Source of the DNA: Clostridia bacterium
GTDB lineage: Bacteria; Bacillota; Clostridia; Christensenellales; Borkfalkiaceae
Length of the DNA stretch: 7,218 bases
Reading direction: 5' to 3'
NCBI GenBank assembly: GCA_900769545.1
Contig: CAAGGZ010000147.1
Location: 1 to 7,218, forward strand
Translations under genes and position numbers: made by a program
In this document: piece by piece, positions 1-6,591 of the stretch
Position numbering within the stretch: position 1 is the first letter of the stretch
Layout: the number at the start of each line of letters is the position of its first letter
Notes under the pieces: generated by a model
Databases searched by the model: none
Told to the model about the DNA's origin: nothing
What the model saw: only the letters and a program-made list of their open reading frames with translations

Positions 1-519
1 CTTGCCCGTACCGATAGCCCATACGGGTTCGTAAGCGATAACGATTTTCGTAATATCTTCAATACCCTTCAAGCCTTCGTGAATCTGCGTTGCAAGCACT
101 TCTTCCGTCTTGCCGGTTTCTCTTTCTTCCAAGGATTCGCCGATGCAAACGATGGGGGTGAGACCTGCGTTCAAAGCGGTCAACGTTCTCTTGTTTACAG
201 TTTCATCCGTTTCAGCGAAGTACTGACGGCGTTCGCTGTGACCGATGATAACGTATTCAACGCCATATTCAAGAAGCATAGCGGCGGAAATTTCGCCCGT
301 GTATGCGCCTTTTTCAGCAAAGTGTACGTTTTCTGCGCCGAGCTTGATGTTCGTGCCTTTCAAAGCTTCGCTTACAGCGGGAATATCGATTGCGGGAACG
401 CATACGACTACGTCACAGTTCGCTTCCGTTACAAGGGGAGCAATCGCTTTTACAAGCGCTACGCCTTCAGAAGCGGTGTTATTCATTTTCCAGTTACCTG
501 CGATAATGGGTTTTCTCAT
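1..519 (-). CDS. tpiA: Triosephosphate isomerase, N-terminal 173 residues (3' end beyond window)
   Basis: Interconverts dihydroxyacetone phosphate and glyceraldehyde 3-phosphate in cytoplasmic glycolysis. The translation starts MRKPIIAGNWKMN, the family's N-terminal signature. The active-site residues are all visible: Asn9 and Lys11 in NWKMN, the electrophile His94 in IIGHSERR, and the catalytic base Glu164 in AYEPVWAIGTGK, which also begins the mobile phosphate-gripping loop 6. The family is usually about 250 residues, so roughly 75 to 80 residues lie outside the window; the reading frame is open to the edge and the truncation is only the window boundary. The ATG at 517-519 is preceded by AGGAG (529-533 on the complementary strand), which fixes the start. 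It lies 95 bases downstream of pgk on the same strand and is probably co-transcribed from the pgk promoter. No residue looks abnormal. Confidence 0.98.
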   Translation of the reverse strand, partial: MRKPIIAGNWKMNNTASEGVALVKAIAPLVTEANCDVVVCVPAIDIPAVSEALKGTNIKLGAENVHFAEKGAYTGEISAAMLLEYGVEYVIIGHSERRQYFAETDETVNKRTLTALNAGLTPIVCIGESLEERETGKTEEVLATQIHEGLKGIEDITKIVIAYEPVWAIGTGK

Positions 520-575
520 AGTATATAACTCCTAATGGTAAATTATTTTTAATTTTTGTTTTTTCAATATACGTA

Positions 576-605
576 ACGGAAGGGCGAACGTGTCGCCCTT
601 GCCGT
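576..605 (-). other. Stable hairpin between pgk and tpiA
   Basis: On the minus strand, ACGG (bulged C) AAGGGCGA pairs with TCGCCCTT CCGT around a five-base loop, giving 12 base pairs. It lies 10 bases after the pgk stop codon. In the direction of transcription it is followed by TACGTATATTG rather than a run of U, so it is not a typical intrinsic terminator. It may be an RNA stabilising or processing element, or an inefficient terminator that lowers tpiA expression relative to pgk. The pairing is seen directly; the role is inference. Confidence 0.55.
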
Positions 606-614
606 AAAAATTTC

Positions 615-1931
615 TTATTTATCGTTCAAGCAAGCGATACCGGGAAGCACTTTGCCTTCGAAAAGTTCGAGGGAAGCGCCACCGCCCGTCGAAATATGCG
701 TCATTTTGTCAGCGTAGCCAAGTACCTGAACAGCCGCTGCGGAGTCGCCGCCGCCGATAATCGTGGTTGCTTTGCCGTAAGCGTTTGCAAGGGAAGCTGC
801 AACTGCCTTCGTGCCTTCCGCAAGGATGGGGTTTTCAAATACGCCCATAGGACCGTTCCAAATAACCGATTTCGCATTAGCAACTGCTTCTGCGAAAATC
901 TTCTTGGATTCAGGACCGATGTCGAGACCCATCATGCCAGCGGGAATATCCATAGCGTCTACAACAACCGTTTCAATAACAGCGTCGATAGGGCTAGGGA
1001 ATTCCTTTGCAGCAACGGTATCAACGGGAAGAAGAATCTTCTTGCCCAAGGATTCCGCTTTGTTCAACATTTCAAGACAGTAATCGATTTTTTCGTCGTC
1101 TACAAGGGAGTTACCAATCTTGCCGCCTTTTGCTTTCAAGAAGGTGTAAGCCATACCGCCGCCGATAACGAGGGTATCGCACTTTTCCAAAAGGTTGGAG
1201 ATAACGTTGAGCTTGTCCGCAACTTTTGCTCCGCCAAGGATAGCCACGAAAGGTCTTTCGGGGTTTTCCAAAGTGTCAGCCATAACTTCAAGTTCCTTTT
1301 CGATGAGGAAACCGCAAGCAGCGGTCGTAACCAAACCTTCTTCTACGATACCAGCCGTAGAGGAGTGGGAACGGTGCGCCGTACCGAATGCGTCGTTTAC
1401 GTATACTTCACAGAAGGAAGCGAGCGCCTGCATAAATTCGGGAGCTTTCTTTTCTTCGCCCTTGTGGAAACGAAGATTTTCCAAGAGTACGCATTCGCCT
1501 TCTTTACAAGCTGCAACTTTTGCTTTTGCGTCGTCGCCTACAACGTCGCAAGCAAACGCAACTTTATTATCAAGGAGCTCGTTCAATCTTGCAGCAACGG
1601 GAGCAAGCGAAAGCTTCTTAACGTCTTTCTTAGCTTTTTCAAGGAATTCTTCGGTAGCGGCAGCCTGTTCTGCTTCGGGAAGAGCGGCAACCTTGCCTTT
1701 TTCCTTCTTATTGAGTTCGAGTTTTGCGTCGAACACGTTATGAGGCTTGCCCATGTGGGAGCAAAGGATAACTTTCGCGCCCTGTTCCATCAAATATTGA
1801 ATGGTGGGCAACGCGCCGATAATACGGTTTTCATCAGTGATAACGCCGTCTTTCATAGGTACGTTGAAGTCGCATCTGACAAGGACTTTTTTGCCTTTTA
1901 CGTCAATGTCTTTTACGGTTTTCTTATTCAT
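615..1931 (-). CDS. pgk: Phosphoglycerate kinase
   Basis: Transfers a phosphate from 1,3-bisphosphoglycerate to ADP, the first ATP-yielding step of glycolysis, in the cytoplasm. The 438-residue product shows the N-domain substrate motif RCDFNVP (19-25) with Asp21 and Asn23, Arg36 in ENRI, SHMGKP (58-63), LRFH (153-156) and the FGTAHRSHSS block (182-191). The nucleotide-binding C-domain shows GGAKVADK (233-240), GGGMAYTF (257-264), WNGPMGVFE (358-366), GGGDSAAAV (393-401) and a late STGGGASLE (414-422). Most bacterial PGKs are about 390 to 415 residues. The extra length sits after SHMGKP: residues about 64-106 form a Lys/Glu/Ala-rich stretch before the usual SLAPVAARL. The ATG at 1929-1931 follows AAGGAG (1943-1948) by 11 bases. 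It is the first gene of the minus-strand unit and is read from the promoter at 1974-2002. Confidence 0.98.
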   Translation of the reverse strand: MNKKTVKDIDVKGKKVLVRCDFNVPMKDGVITDENRIIGALPTIQYLMEQGAKVILCSHMGKPHNVFDAKLELNKKEKGKVAALPEAEQAAATEEFLEKAKKDVKKLSLAPVAARLNELLDNKVAFACDVVGDDAKAKVAACKEGECVLLENLRFHKGEEKKAPEFMQALASFCEVYVNDAFGTAHRSHSSTAGIVEEGLVTTAACGFLIEKELEVMADTLENPERPFVAILGGAKVADKLNVISNLLEKCDTLVIGGGMAYTFLKAKGGKIGNSLVDDEKIDYCLEMLNKAESLGKKILLPVDTVAAKEFPSPIDAVIETVVVDAMDIPAGMMGLDIGPESKKIFAEAVANAKSVIWNGPMGVFENPILAEGTKAVAASLANAYGKATTIIGGGDSAAAVQVLGYADKMTHISTGGGASLELFEGKVLPGIACLNDK

Positions 1932-1973
1932 AGAATAAAAATCTCCTTAACTTTTATTTTTGCATACACATAT

Positions 1974-2002
1974 ATAATACCCAATTTTTTCGCTTTTGTC
2001 AA
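1974..2002 (-). promoter_or_regulatory. Sigma-A promoter for pgk-tpiA
   Basis: On the minus strand, a perfect TTGACA (1997-2002) is separated by exactly 17 bases from TATTAT (1974-1979). The expected transcription start is near 1967, giving a leader of about 35 bases before the pgk ATG with its AAGGAG site. The match to the housekeeping consensus is near perfect, as expected for a highly expressed glycolytic gene. Confidence 0.85.
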
Positions 2003-2014
2003 CGTTTTGGAAAA

Positions 2015-2066
2015 ATAATCCGAAAAAAACTAAAAAAGATTATCATTAACGAGAATTTTTGTTAAT
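2015..2066. promoter_or_regulatory. Possible operator dyads in the divergent pgk / TIGR04076 intergenic region
   Basis: The stretch between the two divergent promoters holds two perfect 6-base inverted repeats: ATAATC (2015-2020) with GATTAT (2038-2043), and ATTAAC (2045-2050) with GTTAAT (2061-2066). The sequence is very AT-rich, so short dyads can arise by chance. On the minus strand 2038-2050 reads GTTAATGATAATC, close to two of the three hexamers of a Fur-type box. Binding by any regulator is inference. I see no gene in the intergenic region 1932-2161. Confidence 0.25.
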
Positions 2067-2102
2067 TTTTTTCGTGTTTGCGTATATTTTTCGGCAAGAG
2101 CC

Positions 2103-2132
2103 TTGACGAGAAGCAGTTTTTTATGATACAAT
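2103..2132 (+). promoter_or_regulatory. Sigma-A promoter for the TIGR04076-thyA-folA unit
   Basis: TTGACG (2103-2108) and TACAAT (2127-2132) are 18 bases apart, and a TG at 2124-2125 makes an extended -10 element. The expected start is near 2139, leaving a leader of about 23 bases before the ATG at 2162. No other convincing promoter is seen before thyA or folA, so this one probably serves all three genes. Confidence 0.75.
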
Positions 2133-2161
2133 ATAACAGATAAGGTCTACGAGGTGTGGAT

Positions 2162-2464
2162 ATGAAGAAATGTAAAATCACGGTAATCCGCAAAGCCTGT
2201 TACCCTGATTTAATGGAGAAATACGAAAATCCCATTCAGCACGCCTGTGATATACAGGAAGGACAGGTGTTTATTTCCGAAAACGGAGTTCGCCCCGAGG
2301 GATTATGCGAAAGCGCTTGGGAGAGTATGTCCTCGTTCGTTAAGGAGCTTGCCTTGGGCGGCGGCAATTTTTACGACGGTTGGATGAAAAACCCGTACTC
2401 CGCTATGATTTCCTGTAACGATGGGTTTAGACCTGTTAGTTTTTACATTGAAACAATCGATTAA
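2162..2464 (+). CDS. TIGR04076 family small protein, function unknown
   Basis: This 100-residue protein of unknown function resembles the TIGR04076 family from anaerobic bacteria and archaea. The recognisable features are the N-terminal MKKCKITV, a central GVRPEGLCESAW (42-53) matching the family's PEGFCDWAW-like block, and the C-terminal CNDGFRPVSFYIE (85-97) matching its DGIRPVVFKIE-like end. It has five cysteines (4, 13, 29, 49, 85), with no CxxC pair, signal peptide or membrane segment, so a cytoplasmic location is likely. I chose the ATG at 2162 because GAGGTG (2151-2156) is properly spaced before it and the N-terminus then matches the family; a GTG at 2156 in the same frame overlaps that ribosome binding site. 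It is first in a unit with thyA (19 bases downstream) and folA. The position hints at a link to folate or nucleotide metabolism, but that is inference only. Confidence 0.82.
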   Translation: MKKCKITVIRKACYPDLMEKYENPIQHACDIQEGQVFISENGVRPEGLCESAWESMSSFVKELALGGGNFYDGWMKNPYSAMISCNDGFRPVSFYIETID

Positions 2465-2483
2465 ATAACCAAAGGAGTGGCTT

Positions 2484-3314
2484 ATGAGTAGAGCAGACGA
2501 AATTTTTGCGCAAAATATGACGGATATTATGGAAAACGGATTTTGGGATACAGAGCTTGACGTTCGCCCGAAATGGGAAGACGGAACGCCTGCGCATACC
2601 GTGAAAAAATTCGGTATTGTCAACCGTTACAACTTACAGGAAGAATTTCCCATTCTCACTATGCGCAGAACGGCGTTTAAGTCGTGCGTGGACGAGCTCC
2701 TTTGGATTTGGCAGAAAAAGAGCAATAACATCAAAGATTTAAACTCCCATATTTGGGATTCTTGGGCAGATGAAACGGGCTCTATTGGGAAAGCGTACGG
2801 GTATCAGCTCGGTGTAAAGCACCAATACAAGGAAGGGGAGTTTGACCAGGTAGATAGAGTATTGTTTGATTTGAAAAACAATCCTGCCAGCCGTCGAATT
2901 ATGACGAATATTTATAATTTTCAAGACTTACACGAAATGAATCTCTATCCCTGCGCGTATTCGATGACGTTCAACGTTACGGGGGATACCTTGAATGGGA
3001 TTTTGAATCAACGCTCCAACGATATGCTCACGGCAAACAACTGGAATGTAGTGCAATATGCTATTTTGCTGATTATGTTTGCGCAGGTTTCGGGGTTAAA
3101 GGCAGGGGAGCTTGTGCACGTGATTGCCGACGCGCACATTTACGATAGACACATTCCGCTTGTGAAAGAGATTTTAAACAACCCTCGTCATAAAGCGCCT
3201 AAGCTCATTGTCGATGAGAGTATTACCAACTTCTACGATTTCACGGTAGATAGCTTTAAGCTCGTGGACTACGAATACGAAAAATTGGAAAGCAAAATCC
3301 CGGTGGCAATATGA
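2484..3314 (+). CDS. thyA: Thymidylate synthase (ThyA type)
   Basis: Methylates dUMP to dTMP using 5,10-methylenetetrahydrofolate, which becomes dihydrofolate. The 276-residue product (E. coli ThyA is 264) carries the family's key sites: PASRRIM (134-140) with the phosphate-binding arginines, the nucleophile Cys157 in NLYPCAYSM, NQRSNDM (175-181) with the dUMP phosphate arginine Arg177, NNWNVVQYA (185-193) and DAHIYDRH (216-223). It ends in PVAI, the conserved C-terminus that closes over the active site. The form PCAYSM after the catalytic cysteine, rather than the E. coli-like PCH, is in my recollection normal in Clostridia. AAAGGAG (2471-2477) precedes the ATG by six bases. Its stop overlaps the folA start as ATGA, indicating translational coupling with the enzyme that recycles its dihydrofolate product. 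It belongs to the FAD-independent ThyA family, not ThyX. Confidence 0.98.
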   Translation: MSRADEIFAQNMTDIMENGFWDTELDVRPKWEDGTPAHTVKKFGIVNRYNLQEEFPILTMRRTAFKSCVDELLWIWQKKSNNIKDLNSHIWDSWADETGSIGKAYGYQLGVKHQYKEGEFDQVDRVLFDLKNNPASRRIMTNIYNFQDLHEMNLYPCAYSMTFNVTGDTLNGILNQRSNDMLTANNWNVVQYAILLIMFAQVSGLKAGELVHVIADAHIYDRHIPLVKEILNNPRHKAPKLIVDESITNFYDFTVDSFKLVDYEYEKLESKIPVAI

Positions 3315-3811
3315 TTTACGCAATCGTACACGTTGACAAAGAATGGGGGATAGGGAAAGGTAACGATATGATGTTTTCCCTGCCCAAAGATATGAAATTT
3401 TTTCGTGAAACGACGATGGGGCATACCGTCGTAATGGGCGGAAAAACGTTGCGCTCCTTCCCCAATCAAAAACCGCTCAAAAATCGAGTCAATATCGTGC
3501 TTAGTAGGGGGCAGGTATGCGATGAGTGTATTTTTGTGCGCTCTTTTGAGGAATTGAAAACCGAGCTAAAAGCCCGTCAAAATGAGGAGATTTTCATTAT
3601 TGGCGGCGGCGAGATTTATAAGGCTTTATTGCCCTATTGCCATAAGGCGCTCGTAACCAAAGTGGACGCGGTTGGCGGCGCGGAAGTATTCTTCCCGAAC
3701 TTGGATAAACACCCCGATTTTGTTTGTGTAGACGAGGGCGCGCCTATAGACGATAACGGACATAGCATTCGTTTTACAACCTACGAGAATAGAAACGCGC
3801 AAAAATTATAA
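3311..3811 (+). CDS. folA: Dihydrofolate reductase
   Basis: Reduces dihydrofolate to tetrahydrofolate with NADPH, directly regenerating the cofactor consumed by ThyA. The 166-residue protein has the normal length. The acidic active-site residue Asp27 sits in SLPKDMKFF at the E. coli position, GIGKGNDM (13-20) forms the flexible Met20-loop region, MGGKT (42-46) starts the NADPH site, Arg59 in KNRVNIVLSR matches the folate-carboxylate arginine, and IIGGGEIY (96-103) is the second NADPH glycine motif. Two positions differ from E. coli: Phe22 replaces the conserved Trp22, and Gly44 replaces Arg44, which contacts the NADPH 2'-phosphate. Both look like lineage variation rather than decay, since the rest is intact. 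The ATG overlaps the thyA stop (ATGA at 3311-3314). A strong terminator follows 15 bases after the stop. Confidence 0.96.
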   Translation: MIYAIVHVDKEWGIGKGNDMMFSLPKDMKFFRETTMGHTVVMGGKTLRSFPNQKPLKNRVNIVLSRGQVCDECIFVRSFEELKTELKARQNEEIFIIGGGEIYKALLPYCHKALVTKVDAVGGAEVFFPNLDKHPDFVCVDEGAPIDDNGHSIRFTTYENRNAQKL

Positions 3812-3826
3812 ATTACAGACCTAAAA

Positions 3827-3863
3827 ACGCCGTTTGGATCGTCCATCGGCGTAATTTTTTTTT
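3827..3863 (+). terminator. Intrinsic terminator after folA
   Basis: ACGCCG (3827-3832) pairs with CGGCGT (3847-3852), with an inner TGGA/TCCA stem (3835-3838 with 3842-3845) closing a three-base loop. The hairpin is followed by AA and nine T residues (3855-3863). This is a classic Rho-independent terminator ending the TIGR04076-thyA-folA unit. Confidence 0.93.
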
Positions 3864-3902
3864 ATATTTATAAAAAAATTTCAAAAACAGCCTGCGAAAT
3901 TC

Positions 3903-3931
3903 TTGTCAATTTTTGTGAAAAGTATTACAAT
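3903..3931 (+). promoter_or_regulatory. Sigma-A promoter for typA-HAD
   Basis: TTGTCA (3903-3908) and TACAAT (3926-3931) are separated by 17 bases. The expected start is near 3938, giving a short leader of about 33 bases that contains AGGAG before the typA ATG. It sits directly downstream of the folA terminator, so typA starts a new transcription unit. Confidence 0.82.
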
Positions 3932-3970
3932 GAATAGGTTGAAGATTTTACAGAAAACAGGAGCTTGATT

Positions 3971-5800
3971 ATGATTAGAGAAGATTTGAGAAACGTAGCA
4001 ATCATTGCGCACGTTGACCACGGTAAAACGACGCTCGTAAACGAAATGTTGGCGCAAGGCGGCGTATTCCGTGAAAATCAGCAGGTACAAGACCGTGTAA
4101 TGGACAGCGGTGACTTGGAACGAGAACGTGGTATTACCATTCTCGCAAAGAACACTTCCGCGCATTACAACGGCGTAAAAATCAATATTATCGATACCCC
4201 GGGACACGCCGATTTCTCGGGCGAGGTAGAGCGTGTTTTGAAAATGGTAAACGGCGCGATTATTCTCGTAGACTCGGCAGAAGGACCTCTTCCGCAGACT
4301 CGTTTCGTTATGCAAAAGGCTTTGTCGCTTGGACTTAAAATGATTGTTGTCATCAACAAAGTAGACCGCCCCGACGCGCGTATTGCAGAGGTTGTGGAAG
4401 AAATGCAGCTTCTTATGATGGAGCTCGACGCCACGGACGAGCAGCTCGACAGTCCCATTGTATACTGTTGCGGACGTCAGGGTACGGCTTCGCTTACGCC
4501 TGACAAGCAAGAGCCTAACCTGAACCCCTTATTTGACACGATTTTAGAGACCATTCCGCCTATGGATATGGACGTAGAAGGGGCAGGGCAGTTGCTTGTT
4601 TCCTGTATCGATTACAATGAATTTGTCGGCAGAATCGGTATCGGCAGAATCGAGCGCGGCGTAATTCGCGCTAACGAGCCCGTTTCCATCTGCAACTTTA
4701 ACGATAAAAAGATTCGTACCAACTGCAAAATTGCCAACCTTTATCAAATCGAGGGGTTGGATAGAGTTTCCGTTTCTAGCGCGAAAGCAGGCGACATCGT
4801 TGTATTTTCGGGTATTGACGGCTTAAATATCGGCGATACCGTTTGCGAGCCTACGGCAGTAGAGCCCGTTGAATTTGTAAAAATCGAAGAACCTACGGTG
4901 GAAATGACGTTCTCGGTAAACGACAGTCCTTTTGCTGGCAGAGAGGGGAAATTTGTTACCAGCAGACAGCTCCGTGATAGATTGTATAAGGAGCTTCTTC
5001 GCGACGTTTCCCTGCGCGTAAACGACACCGACCACGCGGATAGTTTCCGTGTTTGCGGCAGAGGGGAAATGCACCTTTCCATTTTGATTGAAACGATGCG
5101 CCGTGAGGGGTACGAGTTCCAAGTTTCCACGCCCAGAGTGCTCTATAAAGAAATCGACGGCGTTTTACACGAACCGATGGAACGCTTCGTCGCGGACGTT
5201 CCCGAAGATATGACGGGACCTGTATTCTCAGAAATGGGGAATAGGAAGGGCGTTTTGGCGCACATGAGCGCCATTGGCAGCCGTATGCGTTTGGAGTTTA
5301 TCGTGCCTTCGCGCGGTTTGTTTGGGTATAAGAGTCAGTTCCTCACCGATACGAGGGGGCAAGGTATTATGAATACCATTTTCTTTGAATATGAGCCCTA
5401 CAAAGGGGAAATGCAACGTCGTAACACAGGTTCCTTGGTGGCGTTTGAAACGGGTGAAGCGGTTACGTACGGCTTGTTTAACGCACAGGGCAGAGGTACG
5501 TTGTTTATCACGCCCGGCACGCCTGTATATCAAGGTATGGTTGTGGGGTATACCAATCTTGCGGACGATATTAACGTCAACGTTTGTAAGACCAAGCACC
5601 TCACCAATACCCGTTCTTCGGGCAGCGATGACGCGCTCACGCTGATTCCCGTTAGCAAGATGAGCTTGGAAGAATGTTTGGAATTTATCGCCGACGACGA
5701 ATTGTTGGAGGTTACGCCCAAATCCTTGCGTATCAGAAAACGTATTTTGGACAGCGAGCTTCGCGCAAAAGCAAGATTTAAAGAAAAGAACGCAAAGTAA
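3971..5800 (+). CDS. typA: Ribosome-associated GTPase TypA/BipA
   Basis: A translational GTPase of the EF-G/LepA class that binds ribosomes and supports 50S assembly and growth at low temperature or under stress in the bacteria studied. The 609-residue length matches the family (about 607 to 612). The G-domain motifs are P-loop AHVDHGKT (13-20), RGITI (53-57) with the switch I threonine, DTPGH (75-79) and NKVD (129-132). The beta-barrel domain II covers roughly 205-295, and EF-G-like domains III and V roughly 305-480. The BipA-specific C-terminal domain carries NAQGRGTLFI (504-513), the hallmark KHLTNTRSSG (542-551) and ADDELLEVTPKSLRIRKR (574-591). The usual G5 Ser-Ala is replaced by Cys-Gly (YCCGRQG, 165-171). 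I chose the ATG at 3971 because AGGAG (3959-3963) lies seven bases before it; an in-frame TTG at 3965 is too close. The HAD gene follows after two bases. Confidence 0.98.
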   Translation: MIREDLRNVAIIAHVDHGKTTLVNEMLAQGGVFRENQQVQDRVMDSGDLERERGITILAKNTSAHYNGVKINIIDTPGHADFSGEVERVLKMVNGAIILVDSAEGPLPQTRFVMQKALSLGLKMIVVINKVDRPDARIAEVVEEMQLLMMELDATDEQLDSPIVYCCGRQGTASLTPDKQEPNLNPLFDTILETIPPMDMDVEGAGQLLVSCIDYNEFVGRIGIGRIERGVIRANEPVSICNFNDKKIRTNCKIANLYQIEGLDRVSVSSAKAGDIVVFSGIDGLNIGDTVCEPTAVEPVEFVKIEEPTVEMTFSVNDSPFAGREGKFVTSRQLRDRLYKELLRDVSLRVNDTDHADSFRVCGRGEMHLSILIETMRREGYEFQVSTPRVLYKEIDGVLHEPMERFVADVPEDMTGPVFSEMGNRKGVLAHMSAIGSRMRLEFIVPSRGLFGYKSQFLTDTRGQGIMNTIFFEYEPYKGEMQRRNTGSLVAFETGEAVTYGLFNAQGRGTLFITPGTPVYQGMVVGYTNLADDINVNVCKTKHLTNTRSSGSDDALTLIPVSKMSLEECLEFIADDELLEVTPKSLRIRKRILDSELRAKARFKEKNAK

Positions 5801-5802
5801 GT

Positions 5803-6444
5803 ATGCAAACGTATATTTTTGACTTAGACGGAACGCTTGCGGATTCTATGCCGATTGCGGTAAAGCTTGTTTTGGAGTATTTAGAGGAGTACGGTATATC
5901 CTATCCTGATAATATTGTAGACGTGCTGATGCCGCTCGGTTTCCGTGGGATTGCGGACTATTATGCAGCGACAATGGGCGTGCCGAAAGAGCCGAAAGAG
6001 ATTTTTGAGGACTTTCAAAAACGCCTGTTGGCGGCGTATTCCGAAGTTATTCCCTTGAAAGAGGGGGTGCGGCAAACGTTGCTTGCGTTGAAAGAACAGG
6101 GAGCCCGTTTAAACGTATTGACGGCAAGTCCGCATATTTTTACGGACGCTTGTTTGAAACATGAGGGAGTTTACGAGCTCTTTGAAAACGTTTGGTCTTC
6201 GGAGGATTTTGGGTTGTTGAAGTCCAATCCGCAGATATATTTGGAAGTAGCGAAAGCATTGCGTATGGATGTTTCGCAATGCACGATGGTAGACGATAAC
6301 GTTGTCGTTTTAAAAACGGCAAAGTCCGTGGGAATGAAAACGGTAGGGGTATACGACCGTTTTTCTAAAGAGTGTGAGGTGCGCGCGGCGGCGGATGCGT
6401 ACGTATATTCGTTTGACGAAATTTTATCTAAAAACGGTCGTTGA
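5803..6444 (+). CDS. HAD-superfamily hydrolase, phosphoglycolate-phosphatase-like subfamily
   Basis: A probable cytoplasmic small-molecule phosphatase of 213 residues. All four HAD motifs are visible: FDLDGTLADS (6-15) with nucleophile Asp7 and general acid Asp9, LTAS (106-109) with Thr107, the motif III lysine Lys140 in LLKSNPQIY, and VDDN (163-166) with the Mg-binding acidic pair Asp164-Asp165. Residues about 15-85 form the helical cap typical of the type I subfamily (Gph/PGMB/pyrophosphatase-like). Those motifs do not fix the substrate. The ATG is only two bases after the typA stop and has no clear Shine-Dalgarno sequence; translation probably depends on ribosomes finishing typA. The last codons (KNGR and stop) lie within the downstream terminator hairpin. 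The association with TypA may be purely operonic. Confidence 0.9.
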   Translation: MQTYIFDLDGTLADSMPIAVKLVLEYLEEYGISYPDNIVDVLMPLGFRGIADYYAATMGVPKEPKEIFEDFQKRLLAAYSEVIPLKEGVRQTLLALKEQGARLNVLTASPHIFTDACLKHEGVYELFENVWSSEDFGLLKSNPQIYLEVAKALRMDVSQCTMVDDNVVVLKTAKSVGMKTVGVYDRFSKECEVRAAADAYVYSFDEILSKNGR

Positions 6445-6452
6445 CCGTTTTT
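6430..6452 (+). terminator. Intrinsic terminator overlapping the HAD stop codon
   Basis: AAAAACGGTC (6430-6439) pairs perfectly with GACCGTTTTT (6443-6452) across a GTT loop. The stem's 3' arm ends in five T residues. The HAD stop codon TGA (6442-6444) spans the loop and the second arm, so the terminator is partly coded within the gene. The element is symmetric and could also work in the reverse direction. Confidence 0.85.
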
Positions 6453-6456
6453 AAAT

Positions 6457-6474
6457 TTGTCACGCGCGCGACAA
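6457..6474. repeat. GC-cored near-palindrome
   Basis: TTGTC-A-CGCGCG-C-GACAA is an 18-base dyad with one mismatched pair of positions (6462/6469). It stands out in a very AT-rich stretch. Its left half, TTGTCA (6457-6462), is also 17 bases from TATATT (6480-6485), so it could be the -35 and spacer of a weak upstream promoter with an operator inside. This is inference; it may be a chance palindrome. Confidence 0.35.
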
Positions 6475-6544
6475 TATTATATATTATATACGCGTATGCG
6501 TAGAAAAAACCTGTCAATATGCGCCAAAAAACGAATTATTCCAA

Positions 6545-6580
6545 TTTTTAAAAAAAAGTTGAAAAAATTTAAAAAAAGTT
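6545..6580 (+). promoter_or_regulatory. Phased A-tracts / UP-element-like region before the rpsJ promoter
   Basis: Three A-runs (about 6550-6557, 6562-6567 and 6571-6577) are spaced by about one helical turn. A repeated TTTAAAAAAA(A)GTT motif occurs at 6546-6560 and 6568-6580. The last tract falls around -50 to -57 relative to the expected start. Phased A-tracts bend DNA, and AT-rich sequence at this place is the position of an UP element contacted by the RNA polymerase alpha subunit. Confidence 0.55.
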
Positions 6581-6591
6581 CGTTCAAATGC

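Noticed and set aside
79..535. Two plus-strand open frames opposite tpiA
   Set aside because: Both are shadows of the tpiA coding strand, which shows all TIM active-site motifs; neither has a plausible start signal.
546..567. Possible internal promoter for tpiA (TTGAAA on the minus strand at 562-567)
   Set aside because: There is no good -10 at 16 to 18 bases; the match comes from an A-rich stretch.
696..2018. A 440-codon open frame on the plus strand, opposite pgk
   Set aside because: It is antisense to an unmistakable pgk, has no ribosome binding site or recognisable motif, and its composition is what the complement of a biased coding gene gives.
6481..6517. Divergent minus-strand promoter using TTGACA at 6512-6517
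   Set aside because: The nearest -10-like sequences are 21 to 23 bases away, too far for sigma-A, and the HAD gene lies on the opposite strand downstream.
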